Below the pieces are notes generated by a model. It saw only the letters and a list, made by a program, of their open reading frames with translations, did not search any database and was not told where the DNA came from. DNA of 37,674 bases from a virus. The stretch spans positions 1 through 37,674 of IMG/VR virus record IMGVR_UViG_3300025603_000036. One strand, given 5' to 3'. Every line of letters starts with the position of its first letter. Positions within the stretch are counted from its first letter, which is position 1. Shown here one piece after another: positions 23,180 to 29,556 of the stretch. Position numbers and translations under genes: made by a program.

Positions 23180-23238
23180 TTGGTTCTCCTGTGTCCGCCC
23201 TAAGAGTACCACCCCGCGCTGATGTTAGCAACGAAAAC

Positions 23239-23271
23239 AAAAAAGCCCCGCGCTTTTTACGGCGCGGGGCT
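23239..23271 (-). terminator. Intrinsic terminator of the accessory operon
   Basis: A perfect ten-pair stem, AGCCCCGCGC (23244-23253) with GCGCGGGGCT (23262-23271), has an eight-base loop. On the minus strand it is followed by TTTTTT, as in a Rho-independent terminator. It ends transcription of the 23298-24809 gene group before the late genes. Confidence 0.92.
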
Positions 23272-23297
23272 AAAGGAGACAACAACTATGAACAAGA

Positions 23298-23669
23298 TTA
23301 TCTTGTCACGGGGTTGCGGGTTGTGTCAAGGGCTATCAGCGCCTTTACCGTCCGAAACGCCTCCATCTTTGCGGCCTCTGGCTTGTATCCCGCGTTCAAG
23401 AGCCGCTTGGTGTGACGGCTTAACTGCGCTTTCAGGCTTGCCTCTGCCTGACGAAGCTCTGCCTTGGCGGGTGTCTTGCGCCGATGTCGGATCTTTTTGG
23501 GAGGTCGGGAAAAAATCAAGCCGTGTTTTTTGGCTAGGCGGGCTATCGTGCCTTTATCAGTGCCAGTGCGGCGGGCGACTTCGCTCAACCAAACGCCGTC
23601 ATCCGCGTATTGCTTTAGCCAATCACGGCACACATCAAATTGAGCTGCTCGCATTTCTTCATATGTCAT
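23298..23669 (-). CDS. HTH DNA-binding protein
   Basis: 123 residues. The segment GVWLSEVARRTGTDKGTIAR (about 25-44) is a helix-turn-helix of the type used in resolvases and small regulators. A basic stretch (RPPKKIRHRRKTPAKAELR) and a helical C terminus follow. It may be a regulator or terminase-like protein; the target is unknown. ATG 23669 overlaps the stop before it (ATGA) and has AAAGGAG. It is the last gene of its operon, 27 bases before the terminator. Confidence 0.66.
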   Translation of the reverse strand: MTYEEMRAAQFDVCRDWLKQYADDGVWLSEVARRTGTDKGTIARLAKKHGLIFSRPPKKIRHRRKTPAKAELRQAEASLKAQLSRHTKRLLNAGYKPEAAKMEAFRTVKALIALDTTRNPVTR

Positions 23670-23875
23670 TGGTTCATCTCCTTTGCTGCCTTGAGCACTT
23701 CGGTTGCCCTGTAAAACCCGTTGCGCATAAATGCGTCTCCGCCTTCGTCCATTTCGCGCAGGATGTCTTGGGCGGCATGGGCGCTGATGTTGGTGATTTG
23801 CGCCACCTCGTACACTGTCAGCGCGTTGGCTTGGCGTAGAAGGCTGGCTATCCGGTCGCGGGGTGTGAGGGTCAT
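23666..23875 (-). CDS. Small winged-helix protein
   Basis: 69 residues from ATG 23875, which overlaps the stop of the preceding gene. The arrangement RDRIASLLRQANALTVYEVAQITNISAHAAQDILREM then 'GGDAFMRNGFYRATE' is a winged helix-turn-helix with a short wing, in separate pieces of fewer than 20 residues each when read as helix 1 (RIASLLRQ), helix 2 (TVYEVAQIT) and helix 3 (AHAAQDILREM). It probably binds DNA; no target is indicated. A longer in-frame reading upstream is Cys/Arg-rich shadow of the Ala-rich gene and was rejected. Confidence 0.68.
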   Translation of the reverse strand: MTLTPRDRIASLLRQANALTVYEVAQITNISAHAAQDILREMDEGGDAFMRNGFYRATEVLKAAKEMNQ

Positions 23876-24552
23876 GTCAGCTTCCCCATGCGGATCGTGG
23901 CGCAGTAGGGGGCGTTGGCGTCGGCAATGAGCGCCAAAAGCGTGTCGCGCTGGCGAAGTCGGGCATCGGCGGCATCGGCGGCATTGGCGGCACGGACGGC
24001 GGCATCGGCGGCACCGGCGGCACGGGCGGCGGCATGTGCGACCCCGGCACGGGCGGCAATATAGGCGGTATGTGCGACCCCGCCAAGGGCGGCAATATAG
24101 GCACGGTCGGCGGCATGGGCGGCATCGGGCCATTGTTGGGCGCTAAAAAGTAAATCCATGCCCTCAATGACCAGATCAATGACGGCCTGTGCGGCGTCCG
24201 TTGTCTGGGGCAATGCCCGCAATTCGGAGGCCAGAAACCCCCAGTGCACGCGGCTCAAATCTTTTCCGTCGCGCCCAACTGCGTCTGGCAAGGCGGCAAA
24301 AAATGCCCTCCCTTCGGCAGCGGGCAATGCCTCGAAGATATTTTCGGCAATGCGCAGGACTGCAACGGGCAAGCCAAACCGCTCAAAGGCCAGCGTGGGG
24401 TCGCTGCAATGCGTCAGGCATGAGATAAAACAGCCACGTCCCCCAACGGCGTTTTCGCGGGGCCTCCAATACGATCCACGAACCAAAGCATCTGCCTTGA
24501 TGTGCGCGGCAACCTCGGCGCGGAGGATTTCGGTGTTTTTCGTAAGTGTCAT
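23872..24552 (-). CDS. Phage protein with Ala-rich C-terminal repeats
   Basis: 226 residues. The N-terminal ~140 residues have the pattern 'GRGCFISCLTHCSD', 'FGLPVAVLRIAENIFEALP', 'GKDLSRVHWGFLASEL', which I recognise from an unnamed but widespread phage family. Residues ~143-200 are an alanine-rich helix with near-repeats (AYIAALGGVAH, AYIAARAGVAH, AADAAVRAA) encoded by a GC-rich run of 'ggcggcat'-like units. Such arrays expand and contract easily. Function is unknown. ATG 24552 follows an ACAAACAAAGGAACC leader shared with other genes here. GC content is higher than in the flanking genes in the repeat part. Confidence 0.75.
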   Translation of the reverse strand: MTLTKNTEILRAEVAAHIKADALVRGSYWRPRENAVGGRGCFISCLTHCSDPTLAFERFGLPVAVLRIAENIFEALPAAEGRAFFAALPDAVGRDGKDLSRVHWGFLASELRALPQTTDAAQAVIDLVIEGMDLLFSAQQWPDAAHAADRAYIAALGGVAHTAYIAARAGVAHAAARAAGAADAAVRAANAADAADARLRQRDTLLALIADANAPYCATIRMGKLT

Positions 24553-24584
24553 TGTGATTGGTTCCTTTGTTTGTGTTTTTTTGT

Positions 24585-24809
24585 TTAAGACGTGCGCCAG
24601 ATACGAACTCCGGTGCCCTCTGTGCGGGCCACAAATTTAACCCCGTTTTTTTTACCCCATCCTTTAGATGCAATTGATGGTTTTGACGCTGATCCCTTTT
24701 CTTCTTCCGCAAAAAAAACGCTGTCTCCAACCTCCATTTTGTCCCAGATGTATTTCATAGGCGCACCTCTTCTTCCAACAGGTGCGGGTATAGTTTTCTC
24801 AATAATCAT
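24585..24809 (-). CDS. Small phage protein resembling the DUF7303 type
   Basis: 74 residues from ATG 24809 (AAAGGA upstream). The pattern PMKYIWDKMEVGDSVFF, then GWGKKNGVKFVARTEGTGVR and a final IWRTS, matches small phage proteins with 'P...m.vGdSf.v', 'g...g.kf..r...gg.RvWR'. Their function is unknown; they may bind DNA. It is the first gene of a four-gene operon (to 23298), downstream of the AT-rich intergenic region. Confidence 0.7.
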   Translation of the reverse strand: MIIEKTIPAPVGRRGAPMKYIWDKMEVGDSVFFAEEEKGSASKPSIASKGWGKKNGVKFVARTEGTGVRIWRTS

Positions 24810-24835
24810 AATTTTACATTCCTTTGTTTGATAAC

Positions 24836-24864
24836 TATTTATCGCACAGAAAATTGGGTGGCGC
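24836..24864 (-). promoter_or_regulatory. Candidate sigma-70-like promoter of the accessory operon
   Basis: On the minus strand TTGCGC, a 17-base spacer and GATAAA lie 27 or more bases before the gene start at 24809. Both hexamers match the general bacterial consensus at four of six positions. Not confirmed by any other signal. Confidence 0.4.
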
Positions 24865-25137
24865 AAGCCCAAATCCTAAAGTAGAAACTTAGACAAAGCT
24901 AGAAAGCGATTCTAATTTTAAAGCCCTGAAATCGTTGACTAATACACTATAGATAGAACTTAGAGCCCTCTCTATACTGTTTTTCAAGAGGTTCAGAGAG
25001 GCTCAGGGGCTTTTTTTAAATGTGTCTCAGGGGTTCTAACTAAATTTATGCAACTAAGCCCATTTACGCTTTAACTTCATAGGCTTAAAAGTAGAATTTC
25101 CTTCTAGCTAAGGCTCTACTTTAGGGGGTTTGGCCCA

Positions 25138-25169
25138 AAAAACAAAAAACCCGCCATTTCGGGCGGGCC
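25138..25169 (-). terminator. Intrinsic terminator of the DUF3987 gene
   Basis: CCCGCC and GGCGGG form a short GC-rich stem around the ATTTC loop at about 25151-25167. On the minus strand the stem is followed by TTTTTTGTTTTTT, a strong T-tract. It lies about 15 bases after the stop of the NTPase gene. Confidence 0.88.
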
Positions 25170-25181
25170 TTTCTTCTTCGT

Positions 25182-26705
25182 CTATGTCCGGAACCACTGA
25201 ACCACAAGCTCCCCCTTTCGCCGTCGCTTTCCTGTCCGCGCCACCACTTCACCGAGCGCCTCAAGGTGCCTCATAGTGGCTTCAATCGTCGGCTTATCAA
25301 TTTTTGACCGGCCTGCCAGCACCGTCGTTGACGCCCCGTTTTCCGTGTCGATGTAGTTCATCAGCCTAGCAGCCAGGGCGTCTTCGGGGCGCGCCTTTTT
25401 GTTGTCATTGGCAAAGACAAGCTGCACCTTGAAATCAATCTCGTCCTTGATGAATGCAAACGCCCATCGAACATGCTCCATTGTGCGGACCCCGTCCGGA
25501 ATCGCTAGAATGAAACTGACCTTCGCAATCAACTCATAGGCGCGCCGGATCATCGCTACGCTGGCCTCGCCCGTCTTTTCATCCATGTGTCCGGCATAGT
25601 CTATCAGCCACTCAATTATGGCGTCTAGCGCCTCTGCTGCATCTGGGGTGGTGGTCACGTCCCTGCGCGGCCCTATATGCTCCACACGGCCCGCTTCGTT
25701 GCCGTAGATCACTCCCAGCTTGCCGCCCATCATTATCGGCATTTCGATCTTCTTGAACCCCTTGCGGGGGCGGGGGTTTATGTCGCGCTCTGCTACAATA
25801 ATAGCGCGGCCTACAAATCCCTGCGTTGCGGTTTCACCATCCATTACACCCTCGAACGTGCTTGGCGTCGTAAAACCGATGATTGACAAGAAAGGCCGCT
25901 CCAGCCCGTTATCTACCATGCCCAGCATCCGAGCCGCATATTCTTCCCGCTCTACGTCCCCGCTGTCTTGAGCCTTGGATAGCTGGCCGAAATACACCTT
26001 GCGCAGATCCCGCTTGATATCGCCGCCAAGCAAAAAGCGGCTGTTGGCTTTTGAATAGGCGTTCATAATCGTGCCGAACACGCCTTCAAGGTAGGACGCC
26101 CCGCCGCGCTGTTGAGCGTTGCGCACCTTGCTCAGAAAAATACCGATCTCGTCAATGTTGTAGAATGACGCTTGGTTCTCAATCAGGTTCCGCACGATCT
26201 CTTGTTCTGACTTTATACCGCCCTGAATCGCGCCCTGCATGCCCGCCGCGATGTGCAATTCTGTAAACGCCTGCATCACGGCTTCTTTGCCCGTGCTGGA
26301 TGCCGCTACGCAAAAAGACAGCATGTTAGCCGTCACGCCGTCGTGTGTGTCATAGTGAGACATACCGCCAATGTTGCCGATCGCCGTGATCGCGCTGGCA
26401 ACTGCAAGCCTGCGGCGAGGATATCGGCACTGCCCGTCAATCCAGTCTGCGACCCTGCCCACAAATCCCGGCGGTCGGGTTAGGTCAACGCCAGTCACGT
26501 CGATCGGCAGGGCAAAGCCATCATCTTCTAAATGCTCGGGCTCAGGCGCAAACTTCTGTGGAAAAAACTCTTCGTTAAAATCTGAAAAGTCTTCGTCTTT
26601 TAGCGATGCAACTGCAGAAACGCGGGCTTGGGCAAGATCGTCTTGCATTTCGTCATAGCTTTTGCCCGTGGCATAGTCTGCAAGACTGAATGTTTTATCG
26701 CTCAT
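25182..26705 (-). CDS. DUF3987-type replication NTPase (primase/helicase-like)
   Basis: 507 residues. A P-loop-like segment, FCVAASSTGKEAVMQA (about 131-146), has GK followed by Glu instead of Ser/Thr. A Walker-B-like segment FYNIDEIGIFL lies at about 181-191, after a typical 'QASFYNIDE'. The family (DUF3987) is found next to replication genes in phages and mobile elements and is thought to act as a helicase or primase-helicase. The C-terminal ~90 residues (ALAARLMNYIDTENGASTTV then 'RHLEALGEVVART') look like a winged helix. ATG 26705 overlaps the gene before it by 11 bases. It is the main replication candidate on this strand. Confidence 0.82.
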   Translation of the reverse strand: MSDKTFSLADYATGKSYDEMQDDLAQARVSAVASLKDEDFSDFNEEFFPQKFAPEPEHLEDDGFALPIDVTGVDLTRPPGFVGRVADWIDGQCRYPRRRLAVASAITAIGNIGGMSHYDTHDGVTANMLSFCVAASSTGKEAVMQAFTELHIAAGMQGAIQGGIKSEQEIVRNLIENQASFYNIDEIGIFLSKVRNAQQRGGASYLEGVFGTIMNAYSKANSRFLLGGDIKRDLRKVYFGQLSKAQDSGDVEREEYAARMLGMVDNGLERPFLSIIGFTTPSTFEGVMDGETATQGFVGRAIIVAERDINPRPRKGFKKIEMPIMMGGKLGVIYGNEAGRVEHIGPRRDVTTTPDAAEALDAIIEWLIDYAGHMDEKTGEASVAMIRRAYELIAKVSFILAIPDGVRTMEHVRWAFAFIKDEIDFKVQLVFANDNKKARPEDALAARLMNYIDTENGASTTVLAGRSKIDKPTIEATMRHLEALGEVVARTGKRRRKGELVVQWFRT

Positions 26706-27033
26706 TTTCTGCCCACCTTAAAAATTTGGTTCTGTCGTCAGGGGCCATGCGCCGGAACGCTGCAGCAGCAAGGCGCTTCGTTTGCTTGTGGGCCACGGTG
26801 CTGTTTTCCAAGGCGTCGAGCGATGCAACGGCATATGCTTCTAATTCATGTGGGGCAGCGCACGACGCCCAGAACAAAGCATCCTGCCGGACCTTCTCGG
26901 AAAACAACGGCACGTCAGGCACGCCTGCACTGTGCTGCTCCAGAAACGCAGAAACCGTGCCGATGCACAACTCCGCGTCATGGCGGTATATGTCGCACAG
27001 GCCATAATACGTCTGCCGTGCAATGTCATCCAT
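26695..27033 (-). CDS. Hypothetical protein of the replication operon
   Basis: 112 residues from ATG 27033, which overlaps the HTH gene by eight bases. Mostly helical: DDIARQTYYGLCDIYRHDAE, then HELEAYAVASLDALENSTV and AAAFRRMAPDDRTKFLRWAE. Three cysteines are present but not as a zinc-binding set. No family is recognised. It lies between a Cro-like protein and the DUF3987 NTPase, and its stop overlaps the latter's start, so a helper role in replication is possible. Confidence 0.6.
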   Translation of the reverse strand: MDDIARQTYYGLCDIYRHDAELCIGTVSAFLEQHSAGVPDVPLFSEKVRQDALFWASCAAPHELEAYAVASLDALENSTVAHKQTKRLAAAAFRRMAPDDRTKFLRWAENER

Positions 27034-27208
27034 GGCGGGTGGTTCCGGCCAAATAATCTGACAGCGCCTTAATTGTGGAGTATCGCGGGCTTGTTTGCCT
27101 GCCGTCGCGAATGTCTGCAATGGTCTGCGCAGAAAGCCCTGTGGCGTCTGATACCTTTGAAAGCACCCTATCTTGTAGCATGGTTTTTATATTGTCTAAA
27201 TCTAGCAT
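27026..27208 (-). CDS. Small Cro/CI-type HTH regulator
   Basis: 60 residues from ATG 27208 (AGGTGG upstream); the in-frame extension to 27265 covers the divergent promoter area and is not needed. The segment LSKVSDATGLSAQTIADIRD (about 16-35) and 'PRYSTIKALSDYLAG' are a one-domain lambda-repressor-like HTH, without a dimerisation or cleavage domain. It is the first gene of the leftward operon and faces the rightward recombination operon. It probably represses one or both divergent promoters in 27209-27338. Confidence 0.78.
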   Translation of the reverse strand: MLDLDNIKTMLQDRVLSKVSDATGLSAQTIADIRDGRQTSPRYSTIKALSDYLAGTTRHG

Positions 27209-27338
27209 ATCGCCACCTATATTTGGTATTACTATAATTTGTTCTTGCACAACCGCGCCACTCATGCAACAACATTAAAGCGGGATTAGAGAGTGCGACC
27301 CGCCGCACGGGCCAATGTGCCAAACAAAGGACTAGAAT
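27209..27338. promoter_or_regulatory. Divergent early promoter/operator region
   Basis: 130 bases lie between the divergent starts. A perfect TATAAT on the plus strand (27233-27238) overlaps TATAGT on the minus strand (27236-27231); neither has a good -35 hexamer at standard distance (closest is TGGCGC, 18 bases, minus strand). The Cro-like protein of the leftward operon is the obvious candidate to act here. No clear palindromic operator was found. Confidence 0.45.
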
Positions 27339-28127
27339 ATGAGTATCCTTGCGACTGCAAGCAAGCCCGCCGACCGCGCCGTTATGGTGACGGTCTGCGG
27401 AGATAGCGGAATGGGGAAAACCAGCCTTGCCGCTACATTCCCGAAACCTATTTTTATTCGCGCCGAGGACGGATTGCAGGCGATCCCTGCGGAAAAGCGG
27501 CCCGACGCACTGCCTCTCGTGACCTCGGGCGCGGTCTTATGGGAACAGCTAACGGCCCTGCTGCAAGAAGATCACGACTACCAAACCATCGTGATTGACA
27601 GCGTCACCGCGCTAGAGCGGCTTTTCCTTGCGGACGTTCTGGCCAGTGATCCCAAGGCCAAGTCTATCAATCAGTGTCTCGGAGGTTATGGCGCCGGGAC
27701 CAGCGCCGTTGCGGCCATGCACGGGCGGGTGCGCAAGGCGTGCGGCCTGCTGAATGAGCGTAAAGGGATGCACGCTGTATTTGTGGCGCACGCCGATGTG
27801 CAAACCATGAAGCTGCCGGATCAGGATGATTACATGCGCTATTCCCTGCGCCTGCCTGACAAGAGCTTGCCGCCCTACGTTGATGATGTAGACGTGGTTG
27901 CTTTCCTGCGTCAGCAAATGTTTGTATCCGGTGGAGACGACGAGCGCAAAAAGGCACGAGGCACGGGCGCGCGTGAACTTGTCTGCAACGTATCGCCCGC
28001 CAACGTGTCAAAAAACCGCTACAACATTACCGAACCAATGGCGGTCAAGATGGGTGAAAACCCCCTTGCAGACTTCATCCCCGCTCTAAATGGGCACAAT
28101 GCACCAAAGAAAAAGGAATCTGAATAA
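27339..28127 (+). CDS. Sak4-like RecA-family ATPase (single-strand annealing/recombination)
   Basis: 262 residues. Walker A GDSGMGKTSL (21-30; Lys27, Thr28) and Walker B YQTIVIDSVT (81-90, Asp87) are in the right distance for RecA-core ATPases. Also present are 'FIRAEDGLQAIP' and 'GMHAVFVAHADV' (sensor-like), typical of phage AAA_24/Sak4 proteins. Known Sak4 proteins anneal single strands with the help of a cognate SSB; an SSB-like gene follows directly here. The first gene of the rightward operon, with leader CAAACAAAGGACTAG before the ATG. Confidence 0.85.
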   Translation: MSILATASKPADRAVMVTVCGDSGMGKTSLAATFPKPIFIRAEDGLQAIPAEKRPDALPLVTSGAVLWEQLTALLQEDHDYQTIVIDSVTALERLFLADVLASDPKAKSINQCLGGYGAGTSAVAAMHGRVRKACGLLNERKGMHAVFVAHADVQTMKLPDQDDYMRYSLRLPDKSLPPYVDDVDVVAFLRQQMFVSGGDDERKKARGTGARELVCNVSPANVSKNRYNITEPMAVKMGENPLADFIPALNGHNAPKKKESE

Positions 28128-28723
28128 TGTCATTTTGGGATTTATCCAACGGACAAACCGCAGCAGACACGCCAAAGGAATATGAGGTTCCCGGCAGCAA
28201 CATGGAGCCAATTCCGAACAACTCGGACGTGCTTGCCATCATTGATGAAATTAAATGGACCACGAACGGGAACGAATCCGACCCGCGCGAATACATCAGC
28301 GCGCGCTGGTCTGTGATGGCTCCAGAACAATTCAAAAACCGCAAGGTTTTTCACAAGATTTGGGTGACGGACTTTGACCCAAACGCCAAGGACGAAGCTG
28401 CGGCAAAATTGAAGCGCGACAAGAATCGGAAGATGCTTGCGGCCATTGATGCCAATTCGGGCGGGATGCTGACGAAAAGTGGTGACACGCCGACTAGTGA
28501 CGCTTTGGCAATGCACCTGACCAATAAACCGATGGTGATTAAGTGCATGGTGTGGAGCATTAAGGGCAACGATGGAAAGGATATGGAAGGAAACTGGGTT
28601 AGTGCTGTATCACCAGCAGACAAGGAATTGCATGTTGGCGAGGCTACGAAAAAACCGGCAGCGAGTGGCGGGGATGGATATGGCAGTGGTCGTGCCGATC
28701 TAGATGATTCTATTCCGTTCTAA
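28127..28723 (+). CDS. Single-strand DNA-binding-like protein (DUF669-like)
   Basis: 198 residues. The body (GSNMEPIPNNSDVLAIIDEI, then 'EYISARWSVMAPEQFKNRKV', 'KPMVIKCMVW') looks like the OB-fold-type DUF669/SSB-like proteins next to phage recombinases. A Gly-rich linker (SGGDGYGSGR) leads to an acidic end, ADLDDSIPF, the classic tip by which SSB proteins bind partners. ATG overlaps the stop of the Sak4-like gene (TAATG), so the two are made together. It is likely to coat single-stranded DNA for the annealing ATPase and exonuclease. Confidence 0.8.
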   Translation: MSFWDLSNGQTAADTPKEYEVPGSNMEPIPNNSDVLAIIDEIKWTTNGNESDPREYISARWSVMAPEQFKNRKVFHKIWVTDFDPNAKDEAAAKLKRDKNRKMLAAIDANSGGMLTKSGDTPTSDALAMHLTNKPMVIKCMVWSIKGNDGKDMEGNWVSAVSPADKELHVGEATKKPAASGGDGYGSGRADLDDSIPF

Positions 28724-28732
28724 AGGTATGTC

Positions 28733-28760
28733 TTGTATAATTCCGTTATGGGGCTATAGT
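28733..28760 (+). promoter_or_regulatory. Candidate promoter for a leaderless HNH transcript
   Basis: TTGTAT (28733-28738) and TATAGT (28755-28760) have a 16-base spacer. The ATG of the HNH gene begins seven bases after TATAGT, where transcription would start, and no good ribosome site precedes it. A leaderless mRNA is suggested. Confidence 0.45.
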
Positions 28761-28766
28761 GGCCCT

Positions 28767-29234
28767 ATGACATACACATGCAAAGTCTGCGGCGTGACAA
28801 GTGACGCCGCTGAATTTTACAAAGGCGTAACCAACCGGTGCAAGGAGTGCCACAAGCAGAAAGTTAGAGAAAACCGCGCAGAAAATTATGAATACTACCG
28901 TTCATATGACGCAAAAAGATTTCAAGAAGACCCAAATGTTAAGGCTAGACACAAAAGGTATCAGTCTACGCATGCTGGACAATCTTCCATGCAGAAATCT
29001 CGAAAAAAGTGGATGAATGAAAAGCCAGAAGCACGGGCCGCGCACATCATACTTGGAAACGCTGTTCGTGACGGAAGGATAGAAAAGCCTTGCGCCTGCA
29101 CAAAATGCCAAAAATCAGAAGTTAGCCGAAAGATGCACGCGCATCATGAAGACTATGCTTTTCCGTTAACAGTAATTTGGCTTTGCGCTCAATGTCACTC
29201 GGACCAGCACAAGGAGAAAGTAAGTGAATTTTAA
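28767..29234 (+). CDS. HNH endonuclease (homing type)
   Basis: 155 residues from ATG 28767. Two zinc-binding pairs at the start, YTCKVCG (Cys5, Cys8) and RCKECHK (Cys25, Cys28), are followed by a charged helical middle. The HNH core is then KPCACTKCQKSE, MHAHHEDYAF, LCAQCHSDQH with Cys140/Cys143 and His126/His127. This arrangement is common in free-standing phage homing endonucleases that cut DNA lacking the gene and spread by repair. Base composition is more AT-rich than the neighbours. It sits between the SSB-like gene and a small gene whose GTG it overlaps. An earlier ATG (28728) is possible. Confidence 0.86.
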   Translation: MTYTCKVCGVTSDAAEFYKGVTNRCKECHKQKVRENRAENYEYYRSYDAKRFQEDPNVKARHKRYQSTHAGQSSMQKSRKKWMNEKPEARAAHIILGNAVRDGRIEKPCACTKCQKSEVSRKMHAHHEDYAFPLTVIWLCAQCHSDQHKEKVSEF

Positions 29235-29418
29235 GAGACATAGGAACGAAATAAAGTATCCGGCACTATGGAAAGCCGTAGATGGCGCAATAATTTCGGC
29301 TATTGACGCTCACCCTGAAATTAAGATTCCGAACCGCGCAAGTATTGTTAAGCGCGTAGTCGGACAAGTCCTAGCACTAGACGCTAGATCGGCGGAATCC
29401 GATGAAATGCCTGCGTGA
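29224..29418 (+). CDS. Small hypothetical protein
   Basis: 64 residues starting with GTG 29224; AAGGAGAAAG upstream lies in the end of the HNH gene, which it overlaps by 11 bases. Contains RNEIKYPALWKAVDGAIISA, then 'IDAHPEIKIPNRASIVKRVV', predicted helices. Small proteins with 'KYP.LW..V.GA..D....HP' occur in phage early regions; the function is unknown to me. It is the last gene before the structured leader of the exonuclease. Confidence 0.62.
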   Translation: MNFKRHRNEIKYPALWKAVDGAIISAIDAHPEIKIPNRASIVKRVVGQVLALDARSAESDEMPA

Positions 29419-29433
29419 AACTGGCCGACCGCA

Positions 29434-29535
29434 GGCGGGGTTGGGGTACATCGCCGCCCATCCCACAACTAACCCGCGCCGCGAAGGTGTGGAGCCGATT
29501 ACCCTGAGTATTCAGAGGCGCGGCGCGGGTCTTTT
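29434..29535 (+). terminator. Long-stem hairpin with T-tract, possible attenuator before the exonuclease
   Basis: The stem ACCCGCGCCGCG (29472-29483) pairs perfectly with CGCGGCGCGGGT (29519-29530) over 12 pairs and is followed by CTTTTT, as in an intrinsic terminator, but the loop is 35 bases. A smaller stem just upstream pairs GTTGGGG (29440-29446) with CCCACAAC (29462-29469, one bulge). The exonuclease ribosome site starts about 12 bases after the T-tract. It may reduce read-through into, or regulate, the exonuclease gene. Confidence 0.65.
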
Positions 29536-29556
29536 TGGCAGAAATTGGAGAATAGC

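Larger units (their letters stand above)
24810..25181. other. AT-rich intergenic region with many short repeats (no gene)
   Basis: This 370-base space is the longest without a gene and is clearly richer in A and T than the rest. It contains AAAGTAGAA twice (near 24879 and 25088), AACTTAGA twice (near 24887 and 24958), TTCTAACTAA and TTCTAGCTAA (near 25034 and 25098), and several hairpins. One pairs AAAGTAGA with TCTACTTT near 25088-25124, and another is the GAGCC/CTCTCT to AGAGAG/GCTC hairpin near 24963-25001 followed by TTTTTTT on the plus strand. A replication origin or a small RNA is possible; I could not decide. The downstream edge holds the terminator of the DUF3987 gene. Confidence 0.6.

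Noticed and set aside
23877-24179. Cys/Arg/Pro-rich and Pro/Met-rich reading frames over the repeat region
   Set aside because: They are other frames of the GC-rich repeat in the Ala-rich gene; composition is caused by the repeat and no ribosome sites fit.
24934-24955. TAATACACTATAGATAGA looks like a T7 RNA polymerase promoter
   Set aside because: Five bases are missing from the middle of the T7 consensus and no phage-type RNA polymerase gene exists in the window; treated as chance in AT-rich DNA.
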